The notes under the pieces are model-generated. The model was given only the letters and a program-made list of their open reading frames with translations, ran no database searches and was not told where the DNA came from. The position numbers and the translations under genes were made by a program. Below, piece after piece: positions 6,645 through 13,750 of a DNA stretch of 27,608 nt (position 1 is its first letter; each line of letters starts with the position of its first letter). The DNA is from JAQBYK01 sp964499425 (GTDB lineage Bacteria; Patescibacteriota; Gracilibacteria; UBA1369; LOWO2-01-FULL-3): positions 1-27,608 of the forward strand of contig CAZCLD010000011.1 in the NCBI GenBank assembly GCA_964499425.1. Direction: 5' to 3'.

Positions 6645-7523
6645 TCACACGGTAACCCTTTTGTCAGCAATATTTCCAACTCTCTTTACGTGAGCCGCTA
6701 AATCCTTATAACCACGTCTGGTTCGATGTATGCCATCTCTGCTTCTTTGAAATTCTCCATGGTGTGTTTCCACTCCCACATCAGCGTGTGCCATTATCCA
6801 CCTATTAACTTTATCAGTTTGTGCCTTTAATTGCTCAGGAGAATAAGGATAAACCCCCTTTGTACGACCCCAGCCCTTTTTACGCCATCTTCTGACCCAG
6901 ATGCCATGAAGTTTATGATAATCCCAGTCTGGAATGGTACAGCCAACGACACTCAAGCCAGCAGCTCTTGCTGATCTGTACATGTATTTCAAGTTCCTAA
7001 TCACATAATTTGCGCCTCTTGTACTACTTATGTCGTTAAACCCTCCCATAATAACAACTCTTTTCACAGTAGAGTGTTGCCCCGTTCTCTTCTCAGCCAG
7101 AAATCTGTTAAATTTTCTTCTCATCCACTTCATCCCCTTGGCGCCTCGATAGAGTTTTACCGCTCCCTCTATATGTGGCCTCATGCCAACTGTCAAAGAA
7201 TCTCCAACAAAAGCGGTTTCTTCGACTTGGACTTCGGGCAATTTAGGTTTCTCGCTAGCACTCTCGGCTATATTCACTGCTTCTCTATCTGAAGGAGGTG
7301 CGCCGATAGATACAGAGCTGGTAGGTGTACGGGGTTGTTTTCGAGGAGATTTTCGTACCACCAGGCCCTCACCTACTGCCTTTGCAGTAGAGACTAATTT
7401 TTCGCGAGATACCTTTTGGGTGCGTTGGTATTCCGGCAAAAAACGCTTTTCTAGCAAAGCGCGAACACGTGCTCTTACTTCAGCAGTAGACCTACTAGAT
7501 ACCTTGCGTTTTTCAATAGACAT
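6645..7523 (-). CDS. SGNH/GDSL-type hydrolase
   Basis: Esterase/lipase-like fold of 292 residues. Residues 1-100 are basic and low-complexity. The SGNH catalytic blocks follow: block I VGDSLTVGM with nucleophile Ser109, block II Gly in RGAKGMKW, block III MGGFNDI with Asn163, and block V DGIHRT with Asp263 and His266. All four catalytic residues are present, so it is probably active on an ester or acyl/acetyl group; substrate unknown. There is no signal peptide. The start at 7523 (MSIEKRKVSS) is preferred over an ATG at 7595 because a TTTACC-17-TATAAT promoter lies between the two. The gene is followed on the same strand by nothing and abuts the pilin remnant tail to tail. Confidence 0.85.
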   Translation of the reverse strand: MSIEKRKVSSRSTAEVRARVRALLEKRFLPEYQRTQKVSREKLVSTAKAVGEGLVVRKSPRKQPRTPTSSVSIGAPPSDREAVNIAESASEKPKLPEVQVEETAFVGDSLTVGMRPHIEGAVKLYRGAKGMKWMRRKFNRFLAEKRTGQHSTVKRVVIMGGFNDISSTRGANYVIRNLKYMYRSARAAGLSVVGCTIPDWDYHKLHGIWVRRWRKKGWGRTKGVYPYSPEQLKAQTDKVNRWIMAHADVGVETHHGEFQRSRDGIHRTRRGYKDLAAHVKRVGNIADKRVTV

Positions 7524-7541
7524 ATTTTTGTTTGCATATAT

Positions 7542-7570
7542 ATTATACCACAAAAAAAGTTCCGGGTAAA
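7542..7570 (-). promoter_or_regulatory. SGNH hydrolase promoter
   Basis: Minus strand TTTACC (7565-7570), 17 bp, TATAAT (7542-7547). Predicted start near 7535 gives a leader of about 12 nt without a Shine-Dalgarno. Confidence 0.6.
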
Positions 7571-7600
7571 CCGCACGCACAAGGGAAGATCCCATTAGGT

Positions 7601-9916
7601 CTACTCAGGTATCGGGATACCAGCATTGTTTTTACAATATTCAGCGTCTTCTATGCAAATGTAGGTAGCTCCATAGATACTGCAGGTTGAATCTTTCACA
7701 TTTGGCGCCTTTAAATCAAAATCGTCTTTTTCATCATCGTAAATACCTCTTTGATAAGCGCCATAACCCAAGTCATCAAGCTCATCTCCAGAGGTCTCGC
7801 CAATATTAGGTGTTTGGGAGTTGGCATATATTATCTGGCACTTGTGTTCTTCCCCTTCGACCATTTGAACATCTACAATATCTACTTTATGGCCCCAACC
7901 TATCCAATCGCCGGGATCTGTGCATCTAAAGCCAAGCGGTATATCACAACCATGATCATAATAATTCTTTAGCTCGGCACATGTCACGTTGTCAGTATTA
8001 TAGGAGGCCTTTAGGCAACCCTCAAATTTCTCATTAATGTAGTCTTTCAGGGCGCTATATTGACCACTCAAAGTCCATGTATCTTCATATAAGAGCTTTA
8101 TTAATTTGTCATAACCAGACTGTCCATTTATGACAAGATTGTCTACATCGAGCTGTTCTTCAAGCCATCTCAATGAAGAATAAGTCGCGGCAGCAGCACA
8201 GGTTTCACCCTGCTGATTAATTGGCACGACCAAATGCATGCCTTCCCCCAATTCTACTTGGTCGGGTGGAGGGCCGCCAACGGTCGTTTTATTGGGGTCA
8301 TCAGCACCCTCTGGAGGTAAATAACACATGGGCATTTCGGGGTCTTCATCCGGGACCGACATTTCTTCTTCTAATCCAATTTCAGGACCCAAAACGCCTT
8401 CACCAAGTATCTTAATTGATTCATTGCTAAAAATAACTTCCCAAAACCCGATTTGGATCTCGCCATTGTAATCTTCCCAATCAAAGTCAGCATATACAGT
8501 CAAAGTTACCTCCTTTCCTGCAGCAAGTACCAGGGGCTCGTAAAAGTATATATAAAACACACCCTTGACCCAGTCTGTCATGTAGACAGGGCCATCGAAA
8601 TACGTCAGGCCATCACCGTCTCTTATAGCCAATTTCTCAATGCCATATGCATCACCAGGGCCATAATTGAACAGATCAACGCCATTAATTGGGATATCTT
8701 GGTCCAAAAGGGATTTGACGTTAAACTCGAGAATTTCAACTTCTTTCCAGTCAGGCAAAATCGCAAAATCAGGCTTATCAATTACCTCCATCTCAACTTG
8801 AGGCCCACTGGCGACAGTTATAGGTGGCAACTCATATTCCTTTTCTGAAACCCAGCAGAAGATCTCGTCATAATCTTTGTTTTCAGCATCTGGCAGATTC
8901 CAGCACATCCAGTCAAACATATCTCGCATCCAATAATCGAAATAAATAAGGTGAGTGGAGGCTACCCCCGTATAGCAGAACATTTTCCCGTATTCATCGG
9001 CATATGATCCCTCAACATATTTATCTAAATCCTCCTGAGTATAATCTTTTAGGAAGTCCAAGTTGTCACCGGAAAAGTCTCCCTGGTCTGAAAAATAGCA
9101 GTAATTCTCATCAAAAAACGCAGGCGTAAGAAGCTCAGCCTCTCCTTCATCACCAAACGGCCCATCGTCATCAGAAATGCCCAAATCTCCGAGTGGCCCT
9201 CCATGCCCCATGAGCCCTCCAGGTGCAAGAGGTCCTGTAATAGGGATATCTGCAATATCAAAGAGGGCACCATCCCATTTTGGGTCATAATTTGGAACTT
9301 GGAGTATATCTACTTGAGTATTGCGGAATACCAACTCTGCAATATCACCCCTGGTCATAAGGGCACCAATGTCCTCTTGTGGCACAATATTCATCTCTTG
9401 AGCTGGCTCCAAATAGGGTTCGTACCACTCAGCTCCCGGGCGGTTTTCGATTTCCCAGCCTGTAACTTCTCCTAGGATTTTGATGGATTCAATCTCATTT
9501 ATGGTCTGCGCAGGTTTAAAAGTTCCATCTGGATAACCATTGATCCAGCCTTCATCTTTAGCAGTGCAAATATAGGGCGTATACCACTCACCGGCAGGAA
9601 CATCCGGAAAACAGGACTCCTGGTTTGATGAAACGGGGATATCATTGCCCTCAATAGTCATCTTCAAAAATTCCGCTCTGTTAATGTTGTCACCTGGGCG
9701 ATAATCTACTACTTCAGTCGTTTGGCCGCTATCACCTTGCACTACACCAGTATTCTTCAGGTAGTATATTGCATTAAAGTTCTCATGATCCATGGATACA
9801 TCACCAAACATTGAATTGTTCAGATAGCCGGAAGCATCAAACATAACGTCGGCTGCAACAGCTGAGGGGGTTAGGAATGCGAAAAAAACTAGGAAAAGAA
9901 TGAGTTTATTTCTCAT
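7601..9916 (-). CDS. Secreted SLH-domain protein with C-terminal cysteine-peptidase-like domain
   Basis: Surface protein of 771 residues. A Sec signal peptide covers 1-22 (hydrophobic core, AVAA cleavage region). Three SLH repeats at about 45-200 (for example WINGYPDGTFKPAQ) would bind it to the cell wall. A Gly/Asp-rich linker (225-260) and a Cys-containing acidic region (270-360) follow, then a beta-rich region at 375-510. The C-terminal domain (about 560-765) resembles C39/papain-like peptidases: Gln568/569 and Cys573 in NQQGETCAAA, His676 in GWGHKVDIVDV, Asn699 in IIYANSQTP. About 18 cysteines suggest several disulfides. A similar but shorter SLH plus C39 protein lies at 15827-16786. I see no convincing promoter upstream. 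The peptidase assignment is from motif order only. Confidence 0.8.
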   Translation of the reverse strand: MRNKLILFLVFFAFLTPSAVAADVMFDASGYLNNSMFGDVSMDHENFNAIYYLKNTGVVQGDSGQTTEVVDYRPGDNINRAEFLKMTIEGNDIPVSSNQESCFPDVPAGEWYTPYICTAKDEGWINGYPDGTFKPAQTINEIESIKILGEVTGWEIENRPGAEWYEPYLEPAQEMNIVPQEDIGALMTRGDIAELVFRNTQVDILQVPNYDPKWDGALFDIADIPITGPLAPGGLMGHGGPLGDLGISDDDGPFGDEGEAELLTPAFFDENYCYFSDQGDFSGDNLDFLKDYTQEDLDKYVEGSYADEYGKMFCYTGVASTHLIYFDYWMRDMFDWMCWNLPDAENKDYDEIFCWVSEKEYELPPITVASGPQVEMEVIDKPDFAILPDWKEVEILEFNVKSLLDQDIPINGVDLFNYGPGDAYGIEKLAIRDGDGLTYFDGPVYMTDWVKGVFYIYFYEPLVLAAGKEVTLTVYADFDWEDYNGEIQIGFWEVIFSNESIKILGEGVLGPEIGLEEEMSVPDEDPEMPMCYLPPEGADDPNKTTVGGPPPDQVELGEGMHLVVPINQQGETCAAAATYSSLRWLEEQLDVDNLVINGQSGYDKLIKLLYEDTWTLSGQYSALKDYINEKFEGCLKASYNTDNVTCAELKNYYDHGCDIPLGFRCTDPGDWIGWGHKVDIVDVQMVEGEEHKCQIIYANSQTPNIGETSGDELDDLGYGAYQRGIYDDEKDDFDLKAPNVKDSTCSIYGATYICIEDAEYCKNNAGIPIPE

Positions 9917-10004
9917 GGAGCGAGGGTTATTAATAGAAGTAGTTTACCCAAAAAAAGTGCATTTCACTATTGACTCTAAATGCGAAATATGCTAATATAT
10001 AGAT
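9917..10004. other. Divergent intergenic control region
   Basis: This 88-bp stretch separates the SLH-protein start from the ncRNA start. It contains the ncRNA promoter and an inverted repeat GCATTT/AAATGC (9959-9964 and 9978-9983) that flanks the -35 box. No good minus-strand promoter is visible. Confidence 0.4.
9970..9998 (+). promoter_or_regulatory. Strong promoter for the three-hairpin RNA
   Basis: TTGACT (9970-9975), exactly 17 bp, TAATAT (9993-9998); predicted start near 10005. No coding sequence follows before the terminator at 10369-10406. Confidence 0.7.
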
Positions 10005-10050
10005 GGTTTTAAAACAAAAACAAACGTTCATTTAAACACCGGTTCACAAT

Positions 10051-10130
10051 TTTCTTCAGAGAGTGCTGTGCTTGCTGGATTTGTTGGCCTCGGCTAGTGA
10101 ATTTAGTAAGTGCAGCACCCTCTGAAGAAG
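10051..10130 (+). repeat. Hairpin unit 1
   Basis: Arms 10051-10076 and 10105-10130 pair over 26 positions with one A-C mismatch and a few G-U pairs. The loop (10077-10104) differs from the other two units. Confidence 0.85.
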
Positions 10131-10132
10131 AC

Positions 10133-10208
10133 TTCTCCCAAGAGTGCTGTACTTGCTTCGTTTCGATGCTTGCATTGTTACCTAGTAAGTGCAGCACTCT
10201 CGGGAGAA
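10133..10208 (+). repeat. Hairpin unit 2
   Basis: Arms 10133-10157 and 10184-10208 pair over 25 positions with one A-C mismatch and two G-U pairs. The loop contains the self-complementary ATGCTTGCAT. Confidence 0.85.
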
Positions 10209-10213
10209 ATTGA

Positions 10214-10289
10214 TTCCCCCAAGAGTGCTGTACTTACTGTGTTTCGATGCTTGCATTGTTACTTAGCAAGTGCAGCACTCTCGAGGGAA
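10214..10289 (+). repeat. Hairpin unit 3
   Basis: Arms 10214-10238 and 10265-10289 pair over 25 positions with three C-A type mismatches and one G-U. The unit begins exactly 81 bp after unit 2 and has the same size and nearly the same loop. Confidence 0.85.
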
Positions 10290-10368
10290 GTACCCTTTCA
10301 GCCTTAACCTCGGTTAAAGCACAAAATACCCTTAAAAGTATCTTGTAGGACAACCACCACGAGAACCC

Positions 10369-10406
10369 GACCGCTTCTCACCCACCATAGAGAAGCGGTC
10401 ATTTTT
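10369..10406 (+). terminator. Rho-independent terminator of the structured RNA
   Basis: An 11-bp perfect stem GACCGCTTCTC (10369-10379) / GAGAAGCGGTC (10390-10400) with a 10-nt loop, followed by ATTTTT. The T-run is on the plus strand only, which fixes direction. Confidence 0.9.
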
Positions 10407-10423
10407 ATATATAGATTTAGGCA

Positions 10424-10463
10424 TTGACAATCAGCCCAGCATACCTACCCTGGATACAGGTAT
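10424..10463 (+). promoter_or_regulatory. Putative permease promoter/operator region
   Basis: A perfect TTGACA -35 (10424-10429) lies just past the terminator. No good -10 is found at 17 bp; TACCCT at 16 bp is weak. An inverted repeat ATACCT (10441-10446) / AGGTAT (10458-10463) covers the place where the -10 should be and could be an operator. Confidence 0.4.
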
Positions 10464-10478
10464 ATCAAGAGCTTATTC

Positions 10479-11519
10479 ATGTCAAAGTCATGCCATAGTC
10501 AACATGGGAAGAAAAAAAGAACAGATTATTTTTTGTGGACCACATTAACGGTTATAGCACTTGGGTACGCAATATACTTTTTTAAACCTACAGACGAAGT
10601 GCTTAAGACTTTTAGCTTAAGTGTTTTTGAATTAATGAATCGGATGAGTTGGGGATTAGCCCTTGGAATCATCTTTGTAGGCCTACTCGAAAATATACCA
10701 CGACAATTCATCAGTGCAGCTATGGGAAAAGGCGGGACTATAACTGGCATCCTACGTGCCACTGGAGCAGGAGTATTGCTCGATCTTTGCTCCCACGGCA
10801 TCCTATTAGTTGGCATGAAATTATACCAGCGTGGCCTCTCATTGGGCCAGACCATGGCCTTTTTAATAGCTAGCCCTTGGAATTCACTTTCACTTACATT
10901 GGTACTCTGGGCCTTGGTCGGATTCAAGTGGATGATCACTTTTTTACTGCTTTCAGTAGTTATAGCGGTCATATCCGGGGTTATCTTCGATCTCATGGTT
11001 AAAAGAGGGATTCTCCCAAAAAATCCTAATCAAGCCAGTACACCAAAGGATTTCTCATTCTGGAGAGATCTTAAAAAAGGTCTGGGAAACCATCACTTTT
11101 CAGCACGCTGGATAGGGGCGGTACTCTGGAATGGTCTCAAAGGCTCGAAAATGATCCTCCGTTGGATTTTCTTTGGAGTGATAGTAGCTGCTCTAATTAG
11201 AACCTTTCTTCCACCAGAACAATTTCAGACACTATTTGGCCCATCAATTCTTGGCCTCGGGATGACACTCTTGATCGCTACCATTCTAGAAGTCTGCTCA
11301 GAGGGTTCCACGCCAATCGCTGCCGAAATACTTACTCGTGCCGGCGCACCGGGAAATGCTTTTGCCTTCCTTATGACAGGAGTTTCTACTGACTACACAG
11401 AAATCATAGCGCTAAAAGAAACCACTAAGTCATGGAAAATCTCACTGTTCCTGCCACTAATAACTCTCCCCCAGATAATTATTCTAGCTCTAATAATGAA
11501 TAAGAGTGTTCTTGTCTAG
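10479..11519 (+). CDS. Permease of the ArsP/YraQ (DUF318) family
   Basis: Integral membrane protein of 346 residues with about eight hydrophobic segments in two halves separated by a basic loop (about 175-215). Each half has a family-type re-entrant motif: LLDLCSHGILLVGMKLYQRG with FLIASPWNS in the first, and TILEVCSEGSTPIAAEI with FLMTGVSTDYTEI in the second. The family includes ArsP, which exports organoarsenicals, but most members have no known substrate. The N-terminus MSKSCHSQHGKKKR has Cys and His that could bind metal. The gene follows the terminator of the structured RNA by about 70 bp. Its 3' end overlaps the convergent 11516-12172 gene by 4 bp. Substrate not assignable. Confidence 0.82.
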   Translation: MSKSCHSQHGKKKRTDYFLWTTLTVIALGYAIYFFKPTDEVLKTFSLSVFELMNRMSWGLALGIIFVGLLENIPRQFISAAMGKGGTITGILRATGAGVLLDLCSHGILLVGMKLYQRGLSLGQTMAFLIASPWNSLSLTLVLWALVGFKWMITFLLLSVVIAVISGVIFDLMVKRGILPKNPNQASTPKDFSFWRDLKKGLGNHHFSARWIGAVLWNGLKGSKMILRWIFFGVIVAALIRTFLPPEQFQTLFGPSILGLGMTLLIATILEVCSEGSTPIAAEILTRAGAPGNAFAFLMTGVSTDYTEIIALKETTKSWKISLFLPLITLPQIIILALIMNKSVLV

Positions 11520-12172
11520 GCTCTTCGGCGCCTCCTTGGGTTTTGTTCGCTCCTAGTACCTCCACCAACATTGGTAACTCTGTGAGCTGTACCGCTAAGC
11601 GAATCCCACGCAGCTTGAGAAACTCCTAGCTGATTTCTGGTTTCGGCATCAAGCTCCATGCCAGTCGTCCTGCCAACGCTGTCGCGAGTTTCCTCCATAC
11701 CAGGTAGCTCCAGTTGTCCTCTAAAGGTTTTTACGTCTAGCTTGCCACGGAATGCGCGGAAAAGTTTGTCATACATGTCGGAGATTAGATCCTTGGTAGC
11801 ATCAATGTCACCAGTTCGAGCAACCAGATACAACTCATGTAAATCTCTTAGACCAACGGTTATAAGTGTGTTAATAACAAATTGCAGGAATGCAGCCTGC
11901 TGGACAATATCTCTAACACCAGTGTCTATAAGACGATCTCTCATCATATCTCCAATAAAAGAGGTAATCAGTATTCTCCTTGCATAGTTATTTTCATAGG
12001 CAGCAGGGTATTCCCGCCTAGGGAATAAATCACCCACAAGATCGACATCGTCAATTTCTGCTTCAACAATATACATTTCTAGGTCGTCTACCTCTTGAGC
12101 CAAGGATTCAGCTTGTTCACGAAGAGTCGGTATGGGTTTTTGAACATCAGAATTGTCAGCAGCTTCAGCCAT
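11516..12172 (-). CDS. Hypothetical protein
   Basis: Soluble protein of 218 residues that I do not recognise. Residues 15-45 are acidic and probably coiled-coil (LREQAESLAQEVDDLEMYI). A mostly helical middle (60-150) follows. The tail is Gly/Arg-rich and ends in RRRRRA, which could bind nucleic acid or the membrane surface. It has no signal peptide or transmembrane segment. A well-formed promoter precedes it (12195-12223), giving a leader of about 16 nt without a Shine-Dalgarno. It is divergent from the hypothetical gene at 12284 and overlaps the permease stop by 4 bp in convergent orientation. Confidence 0.75.
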   Translation of the reverse strand: MAEAADNSDVQKPIPTLREQAESLAQEVDDLEMYIVEAEIDDVDLVGDLFPRREYPAAYENNYARRILITSFIGDMMRDRLIDTGVRDIVQQAAFLQFVINTLITVGLRDLHELYLVARTGDIDATKDLISDMYDKLFRAFRGKLDVKTFRGQLELPGMEETRDSVGRTTGMELDAETRNQLGVSQAAWDSLSGTAHRVTNVGGGTRSEQNPRRRRRA

Positions 12173-12194
12173 AAAGTTTCTTTACCAATACCAT

Positions 12195-12223
12195 ATTATA
12201 CCACAATAGCATGGACGGGGCAA
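12195..12223 (-). promoter_or_regulatory. Promoter of the 11516-12172 gene
   Basis: Minus strand TTGCCC (12218-12223), 17 bp, TATAAT (12195-12200). Confidence 0.65.
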
Positions 12224-12234
12224 GGCGCCGCTCT

Positions 12235-12263
12235 TTGACAGGGGCCTCGATTTGTACTAAAGT
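12235..12263 (+). promoter_or_regulatory. Promoter of the 12284-12670 gene
   Basis: TTGACA (12235-12240), 17 bp, TAAAGT (12258-12263), with start predicted near 12270 and a leader of about 14 nt. It is back to back with the 12195-12223 promoter. Confidence 0.6.
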
Positions 12264-12283
12264 ACCCTCTATTTCAGTCAAAA

Positions 12284-12670
12284 ATGACATCACCATCTGA
12301 CACAGCAAGGACGCTCTGGGGGGCTATAGAAGAATTTGCCAAACCAGAGGACCTACCTAGTAGTAGTGGGCAGGTTTATAGATTCGATCAGCCAGGAGTA
12401 AAAGCAGTGAGCTTCAGGAGAGGTGATTTCCAGCCATCAGCGGACAAAGTCAATCCGATATCACTTGCATTGAGAAATTGTGAGCTTGGCTCAGAACAAG
12501 AACTTGAAGAAATTAAGCGTCGTTTAAGGGAGGAATTAGGAATAGAAATAGAATTAAGATATGACCCAATCAGAGAAGTAGGAGTTAGTATGATAATCAC
12601 GGAGCTAATTCTAACTTCAACGGGAGATATTTGGGGAATGTTCAGACAAGCCTGCGACGATGTAGTATAA
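12284..12670 (+). CDS. Hypothetical protein
   Basis: Small soluble protein of 128 residues, not recognised. It has a probable helix at about 67-86 (GSEQELEEIKRRLREELGI) followed by beta-like segments (IEIELRYDPIREVGVSMII). No signal peptide, transmembrane segment or metal motif is seen. A TTGACA-type promoter precedes it. It ends 8 bp before mnmA, and its stop codon TAA lies within a TATAAT sequence that looks like the mnmA -10 box. It may share an operon with mnmA, though the amino acids give no functional hint. ATG 12284 has no Shine-Dalgarno. Confidence 0.7.
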   Translation: MTSPSDTARTLWGAIEEFAKPEDLPSSSGQVYRFDQPGVKAVSFRRGDFQPSADKVNPISLALRNCELGSEQELEEIKRRLREELGIEIELRYDPIREVGVSMIITELILTSTGDIWGMFRQACDDVV

Positions 12671-12671
12671 T
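12666..12671 (+). promoter_or_regulatory. -10 box for mnmA, overlapping the previous stop codon
   Basis: TATAAT contains the TAA stop of the upstream gene and lies 7 nt before ATG 12679. The -35 region is poor (CAGACA at 17 bp). It predicts a leaderless mnmA transcript in addition to any read-through. Confidence 0.5.
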
Positions 12672-12678
12672 CAAACCC

Positions 12679-13749
12679 ATGAAAATCGCAGTACTTTTAT
12701 CGGGTGGAGTAGATAGTTCAGTTGCGCTGAAGCTCTTGAGAGAGCAGGGCCATGATCTTACAGCTTTTTACATAAAAATTTGGCTTGAGGATGAGTTGAG
12801 CTTTTTGGGTAGTTGTCCATGGGAGGAAGACTTGAAGTTCGTGCGCGAAATCTGCAACAAGGAAAAAATCCCACTGGAAATAATCCCTCTACAGAGAGAA
12901 TACTTCGATACGGTCGTTGATTACACTTTGACTGAAGTTAAGGCAGGAAGAACGCCAAATCCGGACATTATGTGTAACAACAAAATTAAATTTGATCTAG
13001 CATTAGAGAAGATAGATCCCAGTTTTAAGAAGATTGCCACAGGGCACTATGCCCAAGTAATCGAGGAAAACGGAGAGTACCTCCTAAAAAAAGCACCAGA
13101 CCCAATAAAGGATCAAACATATTTCTTGTCAAATTTAAGCCAAAAACAGTTGAATCGCTTGATCTTTCCAATAGGAAATCTCAAAAAGGCAGAAGTTCGT
13201 ACACTCGCTCAAAAATTTGAACTACCCAACAAGGAACGCAAGGATAGTCAGGGCATTTGTTTTCTGGGAAAGCTAAAATACAATGAATTCATCAAGCATT
13301 ATTTAGGTGAGAAGAAAGGAGATATTATCCAGCTTGAAACAGGTAAGAAACTAGGTGAACACAACGGTTATTGGTTCTATACCGTAGGCCAGAGAAAGGG
13401 GATTGGCATAGGAGGGCTCAAAGGGTCAGAAGGTGAACCATTTTACGTTGTAGAAAAAAATCTAGAAAAGAACATTGTGTACGTTTCAAACAAATATCAC
13501 TCATCTGACAAAAACCGAGATCAACTCGAGGTCGATAATCTGAGTTGGTTTTCTGGTAGAATGCCTACCAAAAATCGTTTGCAAGTAAAGCTAAGACATG
13601 GAGAACATAGTTATAACTGTGAAATCAACCCTCTCTCAAAAGAAAAAATCTCTCTCAAACTTGATGCTCGCGATCAGGGAATAGCCTCAGGCCAATTCAC
13701 TGCATTTTATGATGGGGAGGTCTGCCTCGGGTCTGGAGTGATAGTGTAG
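12679..13749 (+). CDS. mnmA: tRNA-specific 2-thiouridylase MnmA
   Basis: Cytoplasmic enzyme that makes 2-thiouridine at wobble position U34 of tRNA for Lys, Glu and Gln, using ATP and sulfur from a relay. It has 356 residues, typical for the family. The PP-loop ATP site LSGGVDSS is at 7-14. The two catalytic cysteines are Cys99 in NPDIMCNNKIKF and Cys194 in DSQGICFLG. Other family marks are TGHYAQV, KDQTYFLSNL and the GQRKGIGIGG stretch. The C-terminal beta-barrel is present to the end. ATG 12679 begins the conserved MKIAVLLSGG; the upstream in-frame ATG at 12631 lies inside the preceding gene. It is convergent with the aminotransferase gene, 1 bp apart. Confidence 0.97.
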   Translation: MKIAVLLSGGVDSSVALKLLREQGHDLTAFYIKIWLEDELSFLGSCPWEEDLKFVREICNKEKIPLEIIPLQREYFDTVVDYTLTEVKAGRTPNPDIMCNNKIKFDLALEKIDPSFKKIATGHYAQVIEENGEYLLKKAPDPIKDQTYFLSNLSQKQLNRLIFPIGNLKKAEVRTLAQKFELPNKERKDSQGICFLGKLKYNEFIKHYLGEKKGDIIQLETGKKLGEHNGYWFYTVGQRKGIGIGGLKGSEGEPFYVVEKNLEKNIVYVSNKYHSSDKNRDQLEVDNLSWFSGRMPTKNRLQVKLRHGEHSYNCEINPLSKEKISLKLDARDQGIASGQFTAFYDGEVCLGSGVIV

Positions 13750-13750
13750 C

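Larger units (their letters stand above)
10005..10406 (+). ncRNA. Unrecognised structured RNA with three tandem long hairpins
   Basis: About 400 nt between a consensus-like promoter and an intrinsic terminator, with no credible protein. After an A-rich 5' segment come three hairpins: 10051-10130 (26-bp arms, 28-nt loop), 10133-10208 (25-bp arms, 26-nt loop) and 10214-10289 (25-bp arms, 26-nt loop). All share a stem core near GAGTGCTGtaCTTgCT opposite AGtAAGtgCAGCACTC (lower case varies or is wobble-paired). The basal parts of the stems differ in sequence yet still pair. Hairpins 2 and 3 share 22 identical loop bases. A fourth small hairpin (10301-10320) and the terminator stem follow. It does not match tmRNA, RNase P RNA, SRP RNA or 6S RNA features that I know. 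Short frames inside it are by-products of the repeats. An alternative reading is a leader or riboswitch of the downstream permease. Confidence 0.7.

Noticed and set aside
10051..10289. CRISPR array
   Set aside because: Three units are themselves long inverted repeats with different bases at the stem ends; there are no short identical repeats with unique spacers and no cas genes.
10110..10307. Open frames on both strands inside the hairpin region (plus 10110-10307, minus 10009-10197)
   Set aside because: They are repeats read as protein. Composition follows the repeated DNA, no start signal is present, and the RNA signals fit better.
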